Part shown: positions 18,436 through 27,493 of the stretch, one piece after another
How positions within the stretch are numbered: the first letter of the stretch is position 1
Layout of the letters: every line of letters starts with the position of its first letter
Assembly (NCBI GenBank): GCA_051654865.1
Contig: JBOFYV010000013.1
Span: 1 to 64,000, forward strand
Reading direction: 5' to 3'
Length of the DNA stretch: 64,000 bases
From: JBOFOR01 sp051654865
Lineage (GTDB): Bacteria > Bacillota > Clostridia > Peptostreptococcales > Peptostreptococcaceae
The notes under the pieces: model-generated
Told to the model about the DNA's origin: nothing
Database searches by the model: none
The model's input: the letters and a program-made list of their open reading frames with translations, nothing else
Made by a program: the position numbers and the translations under genes

Positions 18436-19149
18436 ATGCAAATACTAGCAGATTATCATACACACACGGTATATAGTCATGGAAAAGGAACCATAGAAGA
18501 TAATATCAAAGAAGCTATATCAAAAGGAATAAAAACTATAGGCATATCAGACCATGGATATAAGCATATGACTTATGGTATAAAACAAAAAGATATATAT
18601 ACAATGAGAAAAGAAATTGATGAACTAAAGCTAAAATATAAAAATATAAACATCCTTTTAGGAATTGAGTGTAATATATTAGATGATAATGGTAATATAG
18701 ATGTAGATGATAAAATATTAGGTGTAGTTGACTATATTATGGCAGGATATCATTTTGGCTCTAAACCAACATCTATAAAGGGTGCATTAAACCATTGCGA
18801 TAATTACATTTTCAAGAGTAAAAAATCAAAAGAATATAATACTAGAGCAATAATAAATGCAATGAGGAAAAATGATATATTTATAATCACTCACCCGGGA
18901 GACAAAGGAGATGTAGATATAAAGGAAATTGCAAAAGTAGCAAAAGAAACAGATACGAGACTAGAGATAAATAGTAGCCATGGTTTCTTAAATACAAAAC
19001 AACTAGAAGAAATAAAATCAATAGGCAATAAATTTATAATAGGATCAGATGCACATACTCCTAAAAGAATAGGAAACTTTGAATTAGCTATGAAAACCAT
19101 AAGAGAAGCTAATCTAGATTTATCATTAGTAGAAAATATAAAAATGTAG
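18436..19149 (+). CDS. PHP-domain phosphoesterase
   Basis: A 237-residue metal-dependent hydrolase of the PHP family (YcdX/histidinol phosphatase-like). Metal-binding motifs are visible: DYHTHTVYSHG at the N-terminus, ISDHGYKH near residue 38, GIECNI near 75, THPGDKG near 152 and GSDAHTP near 205. The substrate is unknown. It starts two bases after the murB stop, uses a GGAGAGG inside murB as ribosome binding site, and lies 17 bases before rapZ, so it belongs to the same transcript. Linkage of this gene to murB and rapZ is common in Peptostreptococcaceae. Confidence 0.88.
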   Translation: MQILADYHTHTVYSHGKGTIEDNIKEAISKGIKTIGISDHGYKHMTYGIKQKDIYTMRKEIDELKLKYKNINILLGIECNILDDNGNIDVDDKILGVVDYIMAGYHFGSKPTSIKGALNHCDNYIFKSKKSKEYNTRAIINAMRKNDIFIITHPGDKGDVDIKEIAKVAKETDTRLEINSSHGFLNTKQLEEIKSIGNKFIIGSDAHTPKRIGNFELAMKTIREANLDLSLVENIKM

Positions 19150-19166
19150 ATTAAGGGGGATGCAAC

Positions 19167-20024
19167 ATGAAATTTGTAATAGTTACAGGTCTTTCGGGGT
19201 CAGGAAAAAGTGAGACAATGAGAGCGTTAGAGGATATGGGCTTTTACTGTGTAGATAATTTACCACCTGCCCTTATAACTAAATTTGCAGAGTTATGTTA
19301 CCAACCTAATTCTAGTATCGATAAAGTTGCACTAGGAATAGACATAAGAGGAAGAAAGTTTTTTGAAGCATTGCATGAAAGTTTAAGTTATTTACAAAAA
19401 GAAAACTACAAATATGAAATTTTATATTTAGACTGTGCAGATGATGTATTATTAAAAAGATATAAAATGACAAGAAGAAATCATCCATTATCTAGAAATA
19501 TACAAATACCAGAAGGTATTAAGATGGAAAGAGAAATAATGGAACCACTAAAATCTTTAGCAGATAGCATAGTAGACACTACAAATATGAAGCCAAAAGA
19601 TTTAAAAGAAGAAATCGAAAAAATCTTCTCAGAAGGAGAAGAAAATTCTAAGCTTACTATATCACTTGTTTCGTTTGGATTTAAACATGGTATACCATCA
19701 GATTGTGACTTAGTATTTGATGTTAGATTCTTACCAAATCCATATTATGCAGAAGAGTTAAGACCTAAGACGGGCGATGACAAAGATGTAAGAGATTATG
19801 TTATGAACTCTAAAATTAGTGAAGATTTCTATGAAAAGCTTAGTGATATGATACAGTTTTTAGTACCTCAATATATAGAAGAAGGAAAACAACACTTAGT
19901 TATAGGAATTGGATGTACAGGTGGAAGGCACAGGTCTGTTACTATATCTAATATGATATATGATGAATTAACAAATAAAGGATATAGGGTGGTTAAAAAG
20001 CATAGAGACTCTATGTTAAGATAA
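19167..20024 (+). CDS. rapZ: RNase adapter / nucleotide-binding protein RapZ (YvcJ)
   Basis: GTP/ATP-binding protein that in E. coli guides RNase E to the GlmZ sRNA and in Bacillus (YvcJ) affects competence and cell-wall metabolism. The 285-residue protein has a P-loop GLSGSGKSE at residues 8-16, the motif VDNLPP, and the C-terminal RapZ domain with GCTGGRHRSV. It is followed closely by yvcK, the universal Firmicutes arrangement rapZ-yvcK-whiA. The family is certain; the actual RNA target in this organism is unknown. Confidence 0.95.
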   Translation: MKFVIVTGLSGSGKSETMRALEDMGFYCVDNLPPALITKFAELCYQPNSSIDKVALGIDIRGRKFFEALHESLSYLQKENYKYEILYLDCADDVLLKRYKMTRRNHPLSRNIQIPEGIKMEREIMEPLKSLADSIVDTTNMKPKDLKEEIEKIFSEGEENSKLTISLVSFGFKHGIPSDCDLVFDVRFLPNPYYAEELRPKTGDDKDVRDYVMNSKISEDFYEKLSDMIQFLVPQYIEEGKQHLVIGIGCTGGRHRSVTISNMIYDELTNKGYRVVKKHRDSMLR

Positions 20025-20052
20025 TATCTCTATATTTAATATGGAGGAAGAA

Positions 20053-21162
20053 ATGACAAAGTTACTTATTTTTATAGGGATAGGAGGATGGATTGCATTA
20101 ATAATATCTCTATATGTATATAAAAAAATAAGGCAAGAAAAAAATCAACCACTTCGATTAAGAAGTAAAGAATATTTAGGTCCTAAAGTAGTTGTAATTG
20201 GAGGGGGAACTGGTCAATCTGTCTTTTTAAGAGGACTTAAACATTATACACAAAATATAACAGCCATAGTAACTGTTGCAGATGATGGAGGTGGTTCTGG
20301 AATCTTAAGAGAAGATTTAGGAATGCTTCCACCAGGAGATATAAGAAACTGTCTATTAGCACTAGCTAATATAGAGCCTACAATGAATGAAGTTATGCAA
20401 TATAGGTTTACAGAAGGTGGTCTAAAAGGCCAAAGTTTCGGAAATTTATTTTTAGCAGCAATGAATGGTCTGTATGGAAATTTTGAAGTGGCTGTATATA
20501 AAATGAGTGAAATATTTGCGATAACAGGTAGAGTATTACCAGTTACTTTAGAAAATATTAATTTAACAGCTCAATTAAAAAATGGAAATATTATAAAAGG
20601 CGAATCTCGCATACCTGATGAAGCTAAAATACAAAAGAGTTTTATCGAAAGAGTATACTTAGATCCTATTGATGTAAAGCCATTAGATGAAGTTATAAAC
20701 TCTATAAAGGATGCAGATGTAATTATTATGGGGCCAGGAAGCTTATATACCAGCATAATACCTAATTTGCTGGTAGAAGGGGTAGTAGATGCTATAAAAA
20801 AATCTAGTGCACCGAAAGTATATATTTCTAACATAATGACTCAGCCAGGAGAAACGGATAATCATAATGTATTAGAACATGTTAATGCTATAGTTAAACA
20901 TACAAATGAAAATATAATAGATTATGTAATTGCTAATAATGAAATATTATCAGAAGAAATGCTTTCTAGATATGAAAAAGATGGAGCAAAACAAGTTCTA
21001 CTAGATAAATCTCAGAAAGAAATACTGAAAAATATGGGGGCAAAAGCTATAGAAGAAAATTTAATTGAAATAAAAAGTAATTACATTAGACATGACGCAA
21101 AGTACATTTCTGATATAGTAGTTAAGTTGGCACTAAGTCATAAGAATGACAAAAATAAGTAA
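20053..21162 (+). CDS. yvcK: Gluconeogenesis factor YvcK
   Basis: CofD-like UDP-sugar-binding protein needed for growth on gluconeogenic carbon and for cell shape in B. subtilis. I start at the ATG at 20053 because GGAGGA (20043-20048) is its ribosome binding site; the in-frame ATG at 20041 overlaps that site. One N-terminal membrane helix (LLIFIGIGGWIALIISLYVY) precedes the Rossmann-like core with IGGGTGQSVFLRGLK, VADDGGGSG and GPGSLYTS. Length is 369 residues. The membrane anchor is seen in other clostridial YvcK proteins but not in the Bacillus protein. Confidence 0.94.
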   Translation: MTKLLIFIGIGGWIALIISLYVYKKIRQEKNQPLRLRSKEYLGPKVVVIGGGTGQSVFLRGLKHYTQNITAIVTVADDGGGSGILREDLGMLPPGDIRNCLLALANIEPTMNEVMQYRFTEGGLKGQSFGNLFLAAMNGLYGNFEVAVYKMSEIFAITGRVLPVTLENINLTAQLKNGNIIKGESRIPDEAKIQKSFIERVYLDPIDVKPLDEVINSIKDADVIIMGPGSLYTSIIPNLLVEGVVDAIKKSSAPKVYISNIMTQPGETDNHNVLEHVNAIVKHTNENIIDYVIANNEILSEEMLSRYEKDGAKQVLLDKSQKEILKNMGAKAIEENLIEIKSNYIRHDAKYISDIVVKLALSHKNDKNK

Positions 21163-21227
21163 AAAAGGATTTTAAAAGTTTATGTAGAAATCCTTATTAT
21201 TATGTTAGTTTTAAGGAGTGAACATCT

Positions 21228-21653
21228 ATGAGAGAAGAGGTTAGTGCCGGTGGTGTAGTACTGTTTGGCAATGCTATACTTTTGCTTAGAAAATTCAATG
21301 GAGATTGGGTTTTACCAAAGGGAAAAGTAGAAGAAGGAGAAAATAGGCAAGAAGCAGCGCTTAGAGAAGTGTTGGAAGAAACAGGAGTAAAAGCAGATAT
21401 ATTAAAGTACTTAGGCGAAATTCATTATACTTTCAAAGAAAACTGGGATGAGAATAGAGCGGTTCACAAAACAGTTTTTTGGTATCTAATGCAAGCTAGA
21501 AGTATGGATACTGTGCCTCAAAAAGAAGAGGGATTCATCGACGCTAAATTTATACATTTAGATAGAGTAGTAGATTTAGCGAAATACGATGATGAGAAAG
21601 AAATAATAAAAGTAGCATTACAAGAAATAAAAAAGAGATTAAAAAAGAACTAG
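21228..21653 (+). CDS. Nudix hydrolase
   Basis: A 141-residue Nudix protein with a perfect Nudix box (GKVEEGENRQEAALREVLEETGV, consensus Gx5Ex7REUxEExGU), a metal-dependent nucleoside-diphosphate-X hydrolase signature. The N-terminal strand SAGGVVLFG and WVLPKGKVE resemble the Ap4A hydrolase/MutT subgroup. The substrate is not predictable. It sits between yvcK (65 bases upstream, AAGGAGTG ribosome binding site) and whiA (6-15 bases downstream), probably in the same operon. Confidence 0.9.
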   Translation: MREEVSAGGVVLFGNAILLLRKFNGDWVLPKGKVEEGENRQEAALREVLEETGVKADILKYLGEIHYTFKENWDENRAVHKTVFWYLMQARSMDTVPQKEEGFIDAKFIHLDRVVDLAKYDDEKEIIKVALQEIKKRLKKN

Positions 21654-21668
21654 TAAAAGGTGATGTGG

Positions 21669-22619
21669 ATGTCTTTTTCAGCTGAAACGAAAAATGAATT
21701 ATCTAGAATAAAATCAGATAATCACTGTTGCAATGTAACTGAGTTAGCAGCTTTAATTAGACTAGCTGGTAGTATACAAATTGTAGGATTTGGAAAATTA
21801 AATCTAAAAATAACAACAGAACTAAACTCAATAGCACGTAAGATATTTAAATTACTTAAAGAGAATTTTGGTATCAATACCACGATATCAGTTAATAAAA
21901 ATCAAATGCTTAAGAGAAATAATAGTTATGTGCTTATGGTTACAAGTGAAATGGGAGCTGAAAATTTATTAAAAGAACTAGGAATTTTAGCTCCAGGAGA
22001 AGGATTTTATACTTTAAATAAGGTACCTACTTACCTAATACAACATGATGAATGTACAAGAGCTTTTATTAGAGGAGCATTTCTTGGAGGTGGATCTATA
22101 AGTGATCCAGGAAAGACATATCATATGGAATTTGTAACCAACAATGAGGATTTTGCAGGATCATTAAAAGATCTAATAAATTCTATAGGATTTAATTGCA
22201 AAATTGTAGCTAGAAAAAACAATTACGTAGTATATTTGAAAGAAAGCGAGCAGATATCAGATTTACTTAGCATAATAGGGGCTCATCAAGCACTTTTAAG
22301 TTTACAAAATACTAAAATAGTAAAAGCGATGAGAAATAGTGTAAATCGTATAGTTAATTGTGAAACAGCTAATCTATCTAAAACTGTTAATGCTGCAGTT
22401 AGACAGGTTGAAAATATTAAATTTATACAACAAACAATAGGAATAAGTAGCTTGCCAGAAAATTTACAAGAGATAGCAGAACTTAGGGTGGAATATGAAG
22501 ATATGTCCTTAAAAGAACTAGGAGAAATGTTAAATCCACCTATAGGTAAATCAGGAGTAAATCATAGGTTGAGGAAACTTGAAGAGATAGCAAATAAATT
22601 AAGAGAAGAAAATTCCTAA
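21669..22619 (+). CDS. whiA: Sporulation/cell-division regulator WhiA
   Basis: DNA-binding protein with a degenerate LAGLIDADG homing-endonuclease fold and a C-terminal helix-turn-helix, found beside rapZ and yvcK in nearly all Firmicutes; it affects division and chromosome segregation. I start at the ATG at 21669 (MSFSAETKNEL), the family's usual start, with AAAGGTGAT upstream. Visible parts are the WhiA_N domain, the LAGLIDADG-like RAFIRGAFLGGGSI near residue 135, and the C-terminal HTH (LKELGEMLNPPIGKSGVNHRLRKL). The length of 316 residues is normal. A terminator follows. Confidence 0.95.
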   Translation: MSFSAETKNELSRIKSDNHCCNVTELAALIRLAGSIQIVGFGKLNLKITTELNSIARKIFKLLKENFGINTTISVNKNQMLKRNNSYVLMVTSEMGAENLLKELGILAPGEGFYTLNKVPTYLIQHDECTRAFIRGAFLGGGSISDPGKTYHMEFVTNNEDFAGSLKDLINSIGFNCKIVARKNNYVVYLKESEQISDLLSIIGAHQALLSLQNTKIVKAMRNSVNRIVNCETANLSKTVNAAVRQVENIKFIQQTIGISSLPENLQEIAELRVEYEDMSLKELGEMLNPPIGKSGVNHRLRKLEEIANKLREENS

Positions 22620-22653
22620 AAGAGGTTATATTTTAAATATAACCTCTTTTTTT
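22618..22653 (+). terminator. Intrinsic terminator of the murB-whiA cluster
   Basis: The stem AAAGAGGTTATATT/AATATAACCTCTTT is followed by a T run. It starts at the whiA stop. Confidence 0.88.
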
Positions 22654-22678
22654 CGTATAGACAAAGCTAAATTTTAGT

Positions 22679-22709
22679 TTGAAGTTAAATTTTGTTTATT
22701 ATATATAAT
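22679..22709 (+). promoter_or_regulatory. Putative dnaE promoter
   Basis: TTGAAG (22679-22684) is followed 17 bases later by TATATA or 19 bases later by TATAAT (22704-22709), about 38 bases before the dnaE start. Confidence 0.5.
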
Positions 22710-22746
22710 CTGTGGTAAAATTAAAGGTAAGATTGGAGGTGGAGTG

Positions 22747-25700
22747 ATGAGCAAAGATTTTGCACATCTACATGTTCATACAGAGTACAGTTTACTAGAC
22801 GGTTTTTCACGAGTAAAGAAACTTGTAGAACGAGCTAAAGAACTTAATATGAGTTCAATTGCTATAACAGATCATGGTTGTATGTTTGGTGTTATAGATT
22901 TTTATAAAACAGCTAAAAAAGAAGGTATTAAGCCTATTGTAGGATGTGAGGTTTATACTGCACCTAGAGGTTTAAAGGACAAGGATCCGAACTATGATAA
23001 GAGACAAGGTCATTTAGTACTATTAGCTAAAAATATGGATGGATATAAAAATTTAATAAAGATGGTATCAACATCTTATGTTGAAGGGTTTTATTATAAA
23101 CCTAGAGTAGATATGGATGAGTTACGAAAATATAGTGAAGGCATAATAGCCTTATCAGCTTGTTTAGCAGGTGATGTATCTCAAGCTCTTATGGATAGGA
23201 ATTATGAGAAGGCAAAAAAGCGAGCATTAGAGTATCAAGAGATATTTGGAAAAGAAAATTTCTATCTTGAAATGCAGGACCATAATTTACCAGAACAAAG
23301 AGAGGTTAACTCAGGTATGGTTAAACTTTCTAAGGAAACTGGAATACCATTAGTTGCAACAAATGATATCCACTATGTAAATAAAGAGGATTCTAAGATT
23401 CATGATGTACTAATGTGTATTCAAATGGGAAAGACGGTAAATGACCCAACTAGGATGAGATTTGGAAGTGATGAGTTTTATCTTAAATCAAGAGAGGAGA
23501 TGGAGGAATTATTTCCATATGCTCCTGAAGCGATAGATAATACAGTTAAAATTGCAGAGCAATGTAATATAGAATTTGATTTTAATACAATACATCTTCC
23601 TCAATATGATGTACCTAAAGAATATACTCCTGATACTTATCTTAGAGAGTTATGTTTTAAAGGGCTAGAGGAGAGATATGAAAATCCTAGTCAAGATATT
23701 ATTGATAGACTTAATTATGAGTTAGATGTAATTGAAAGAATGGGTTATGTTGAATATTTCTTAATAACGTGGGATTTTATAAATTTCTCAAAAGAGAACA
23801 ATATAATGGTCGGTCCAGGTAGAGGTAGTGCAGCAGGTTCTATAGTTGCATATACACTTAAAATTACGGATATAGACCCAATAAAATATTCATTGCTCTT
23901 CGAAAGATTTTTAAATCCAGAACGTGTGTCTATGCCAGATATAGATATCGACTTCTGCTATGAAAGAAGAGAAGAGGTTATAGATTACGTAAAAAGAAAA
24001 TATGGAGAAGATCATGTTGCTCAGATAATAACATTTGGAACGATGGGAGCAAAGGCAGCAATAAGAGATGTTGGAAGAGTAATGGATACTCCTTACAACA
24101 AAGTTGATAAAATAGCCAAAGAAATACCTTTTGCACTAGGTATGACTATAGACAAGGCATTGCAAACCAATCCAAATTTAAGGGAATTGTATGAGCAGGA
24201 CACAGAAACTAGAGAAATCATAGATATTTCTAAACAAATAGAAGGAATGCTAAGACATGCATCTACTCATGCCGCTGGGGTTGTTATATCTAAAAATCCA
24301 GTAGATGAATATGTACCTCTTTATAAGCATCAAGATGCTATAACTACGCAGTTCACAATGACTACATTAGAAGAATTAGGATTGTTAAAGATGGATTTCT
24401 TAGGTCTTAGAACTTTAACTGTTATAAGAGATGCACTAGATTTGATAGAAAAAAATCATAATGTAAAGATAGATTTTTCAAAGATGGATTATGATGATCC
24501 AAAGGTATATGAATTATTATCATCAGGAAATACAGCAGGTGTGTTCCAGTTAGAAAGTGCTGGGATGAAAAGTTTCATGAAGCAATTAAGGCCAGATAAC
24601 TTTGAAGATATAGTAGCCGGTATATCACTGTATAGACCAGGTCCAATGGACTCTATACCTACTTATATAGATAATAAAAACAATCCACAACATGTAAAGT
24701 ATTTACATGAAAAACTAAAACCTATAATGGAGGTTACCTATGGATGTCTAGTATACCAAGAACAGGTTATGCAGGTAGTTAGAGATTTAGGTGGATATAG
24801 CTATGGCCGTAGCGACTTAGTAAGAAGGGCTATGGGTAAAAAGAAAATGGATGTCATGGAAGAAGAAAGACGATACTTTATTCATGGTAAAGAAGATGAA
24901 AATGGAAATATAGAAATAGCTGGATGTGTAAGAAATGGCGTACCAGAAGATATAGCAGATAAAATATTTGATGATATGATAGACTTCGCGAAATATGCAT
25001 TTAACAAGTCGCATGCGGCGGCGTATGGAGTCTTATCGTATCAAACTGCGTATTTAAAAGCATATTATCCAGTTGAATTTATGGCAGCACTAATTACAAG
25101 TGTAATGGGTAACACTGATAAAGTTGTTGAATATATAAGAGAATGTAGTGCTCTTAAAATAGAAGTACTAAAGCCAGATATAAACAAAAGTTTTGGAAAA
25201 TTCTCTGTTGAAGATCAAAATATAAGATTTGGTCTTGCTGCTGTAAAAAATGTTGGAGTAAATATAATAAACAATATAATAGACGAAAGAGAGTCTAATG
25301 GACGATTTGTAGATTTTAATGATTTATCTAAAAGACTAGACTCAAAAGATACAAATAAAAGAGTTATTGAAAGTTTAATTAAATGTGGTGCATTTGATGA
25401 AATTAGTGAAAATAGAGCAAGTTTGATGGCTGGATATGAAAGTGTTTTAGAAAGTATATCAATGGATAGAAAGAAAAATATCCAAGGTCAAATTTCACTA
25501 TTTGATGCTTTTGGAAGTAGTCAAGAAGATAGCCAGTTTAATGAAGTTAGCTCAATACCAAATCTAAAGGAGTTTGAAGAGAGAGAACGATTAAACTTAG
25601 AAAAAGAAGTTTTAGGTATGTATGTAAGCGGACATCCATTATCTCAGTTCGAAGAAGAGCTTCAACGAAATACATCAATAGATAATGGTAAAATAAATTC

Positions 25701-26307
25701 GCTAAAAGAAGATGACCAATCTTATTTAAGTCTTGATGAAAGAGAAGTAATAATGGGAGGTATGATAGCCTCTAAGAATATAAAAACTACAAAAAGAAAT
25801 GAAATAATGGCATTTTTAGAATTAGAGGATTTATATGGAACTATAGAGGTAATAGTGTTTCCTCAAATTTTAAAGAGATATAATGAAATTTTAAATGAAG
25901 ATAATATTATATATATTAAGGGTAATTTAAATATAAAAGAAGATGAAAATCCTAAACTTGTAGCAAGAGAAATTGCAGATATAAATAATAAGTCTGCTAT
26001 TACTGATAATAAATATTCTAATAGAAGTAATAGACACAGCAATACTAGATCTACAAATAATACTAATCAGATAAATGATTCTAAATTAGGGATGTATTTA
26101 AAAGTAGATTCATTTAATAACAACGAGATGATAGATAAGATTGTAAAAATATCTAGAATGCATCCTGGTAGTGAAAATGTATTTTTATATGCTGAAGATA
26201 CCAAACAATTATATAAATGGAACGGTTTAAATGTAAGTATTTCGGAAAAATTGGTGAAAAATTTAGAAGAATTGTTGCCAAAAGAAAATATTAAAATTAA
26301 AAAATAA
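22747..26307 (+). CDS. dnaE: DNA polymerase III alpha subunit DnaE
   Basis: Replicative polymerase of the DnaE type. I start at the ATG at 22747, preceded by GGAGGTGGAG. Domains in order: PHP (HLHVHTEYSLLDG, TDHGCMFG), palm/catalytic with GPGRGSAAGS and the metal-binding PDIDIDF (397-403, catalytic aspartates), fingers, tandem helix-hairpin-helix, the beta-clamp binding stretch GQISLFDAF (about 916-924), and the OB fold (GGMIASKNIKTTKRN). A low-complexity Asn/Ser/Arg linker (about 1085-1115) precedes a short C-terminal domain. The length of 1186 residues is typical of the DnaE1/DnaE3-like clostridial protein that works beside PolC. PolC itself is not in the window. Confidence 0.95.
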   Translation: MSKDFAHLHVHTEYSLLDGFSRVKKLVERAKELNMSSIAITDHGCMFGVIDFYKTAKKEGIKPIVGCEVYTAPRGLKDKDPNYDKRQGHLVLLAKNMDGYKNLIKMVSTSYVEGFYYKPRVDMDELRKYSEGIIALSACLAGDVSQALMDRNYEKAKKRALEYQEIFGKENFYLEMQDHNLPEQREVNSGMVKLSKETGIPLVATNDIHYVNKEDSKIHDVLMCIQMGKTVNDPTRMRFGSDEFYLKSREEMEELFPYAPEAIDNTVKIAEQCNIEFDFNTIHLPQYDVPKEYTPDTYLRELCFKGLEERYENPSQDIIDRLNYELDVIERMGYVEYFLITWDFINFSKENNIMVGPGRGSAAGSIVAYTLKITDIDPIKYSLLFERFLNPERVSMPDIDIDFCYERREEVIDYVKRKYGEDHVAQIITFGTMGAKAAIRDVGRVMDTPYNKVDKIAKEIPFALGMTIDKALQTNPNLRELYEQDTETREIIDISKQIEGMLRHASTHAAGVVISKNPVDEYVPLYKHQDAITTQFTMTTLEELGLLKMDFLGLRTLTVIRDALDLIEKNHNVKIDFSKMDYDDPKVYELLSSGNTAGVFQLESAGMKSFMKQLRPDNFEDIVAGISLYRPGPMDSIPTYIDNKNNPQHVKYLHEKLKPIMEVTYGCLVYQEQVMQVVRDLGGYSYGRSDLVRRAMGKKKMDVMEEERRYFIHGKEDENGNIEIAGCVRNGVPEDIADKIFDDMIDFAKYAFNKSHAAAYGVLSYQTAYLKAYYPVEFMAALITSVMGNTDKVVEYIRECSALKIEVLKPDINKSFGKFSVEDQNIRFGLAAVKNVGVNIINNIIDERESNGRFVDFNDLSKRLDSKDTNKRVIESLIKCGAFDEISENRASLMAGYESVLESISMDRKKNIQGQISLFDAFGSSQEDSQFNEVSSIPNLKEFEERERLNLEKEVLGMYVSGHPLSQFEEELQRNTSIDNGKINSLKEDDQSYLSLDEREVIMGGMIASKNIKTTKRNEIMAFLELEDLYGTIEVIVFPQILKRYNEILNEDNIIYIKGNLNIKEDENPKLVAREIADINNKSAITDNKYSNRSNRHSNTRSTNNTNQINDSKLGMYLKVDSFNNNEMIDKIVKISRMHPGSENVFLYAEDTKQLYKWNGLNVSISEKLVKNLEELLPKENIKIKK

Positions 26308-26389
26308 TTTGTAAAATAAAAAAAATTAACATATTAAAATTAAAATTTTACTGTTATAATAATACTATAAAAAATGTTTTTATTTATGG

Positions 26390-26395
26390 TATAAT
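26390..26395 (+). promoter_or_regulatory. Putative extended -10 of pfkA
   Basis: TATAAT is preceded by TGG, a TGn extended -10. No convincing -35. The resulting leader would be about 110 bases long and includes the hairpin at 26461. Confidence 0.5.
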
Positions 26396-26460
26396 ATCAT
26401 AAAATGGATATTTCAAGATGTGTTAATTTTTTTAGCTAATATGGGATAAAAAAACACTAT

Positions 26461-26479
26461 AGGGACAAAAAAAGTCCCT
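26461..26479 (+). other. Leader hairpin upstream of pfkA
   Basis: AGGGAC, seven A residues, then GTCCCT form a 6-bp stem ending 19 bases before the ribosome binding site AGGAGG of pfkA. There is no T run, so it is not a terminator; it may stabilise the mRNA end or affect initiation. Confidence 0.5.
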
Positions 26480-26514
26480 AGGTGGTAAAATATAGATTAT
26501 TAGGAGGTAAAGCC

Positions 26515-27474
26515 ATGAAAACTATAGGAATACTGACAAGTGGAGGAGATGCTCCAGGAATGAACGCAGCGATAAGAGCTGTTGTTAGATCTGCAATATA
26601 CTATGGATGTAAAGTATATGGAATCAACAGAGGATACAAAGGATTAATAGAAGAAGATATACAAGAAATGAATTTATCATCTGTTGGAGATATTATACAT
26701 AGAGGTGGAACTATTTTAAAATCTTCAAGATGTGAAGAATTTAAAACTGAAGAAGGTAGATTAATCGGAGTAAAGGTACTTAAAAAATATGGAATCGATT
26801 GCTTAGTTGTAATAGGTGGAGATGGTTCTTTCAATGGAGCTCAAAAACTAAGTGATTTAGGATTCCCAGCAATAGGAATACCAGGTACAATAGATAACGA
26901 TTTAGCATACACTGATTATACAATTGGATTCGATACAACGATGAATACTATAATCGATGCAATCGGAAAAATAAGAGATACATCTTCTTCTCATGAAAGG
27001 GTTAACATACTTGAAGTTATGGGAAGACACTGTGGAGACCTTGCTTTATATGCAGGACTTGCAGGTGGTGCTGAAACAATAATAGTTCCGGAAGTTGACT
27101 ACAAGGTGGAAGACGTTTGCGACAAATTAAAGACTACTCAAAAAAGAGGTAAGAGACATAGTATAATAGTTCTTGCTGAAGGTGTAGGAAATGCTCAAGA
27201 TTTAGGAAAAGAAATAGTTAAAGAAACAGGAGCAGACTTAAGGGTAACTATACTTGGACATGTCCAAAGAGGAGGAAGTCCAAGTGCTTTCGATAGAATA
27301 TTAGCAAGTAAAATGGGAGTAAAGGCAGTAGAGTTATTATTAGAAGGTAAATCTGCTAGAGTAGTAGGTATAAAAGATAATAAGATAATGGATATGGAGA
27401 TACATGAAGCTTTATCAATGACTAGACCATTTGATAAAGAAACATTTGAAATGGCAAAAATACTATCTATATAA
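26515..27474 (+). CDS. pfkA: ATP-dependent 6-phosphofructokinase
   Basis: Catalyses fructose-6-phosphate plus ATP to fructose-1,6-bisphosphate, the committed glycolytic step. I start at the ATG at 26515 (MKTIGILTSGGDAPGMN) with a perfect AGGAGG; a longer reading from 26482 would run through the leader hairpin. Motifs are the ATP-binding GGDGS (residues 102-106), catalytic GTIDNDLAYTD, MGRHCGDLAL, and the C-terminal GHVQRGGSPSAFDR. The Gly in GGDGS marks ATP rather than pyrophosphate use. The 319-residue length is standard. It forms an operon with pyk, 19 bases downstream. Confidence 0.97.
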   Translation: MKTIGILTSGGDAPGMNAAIRAVVRSAIYYGCKVYGINRGYKGLIEEDIQEMNLSSVGDIIHRGGTILKSSRCEEFKTEEGRLIGVKVLKKYGIDCLVVIGGDGSFNGAQKLSDLGFPAIGIPGTIDNDLAYTDYTIGFDTTMNTIIDAIGKIRDTSSSHERVNILEVMGRHCGDLALYAGLAGGAETIIVPEVDYKVEDVCDKLKTTQKRGKRHSIIVLAEGVGNAQDLGKEIVKETGADLRVTILGHVQRGGSPSAFDRILASKMGVKAVELLLEGKSARVVGIKDNKIMDMEIHEALSMTRPFDKETFEMAKILSI

Positions 27475-27493
27475 TTTTAGGAGGAATATATAC

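Noticed and set aside
26461..26479. Attenuator terminator before pfkA
   Set aside because: The AGGGAC/GTCCCT stem has A residues in its loop and no T run after it, so it cannot be an intrinsic terminator.
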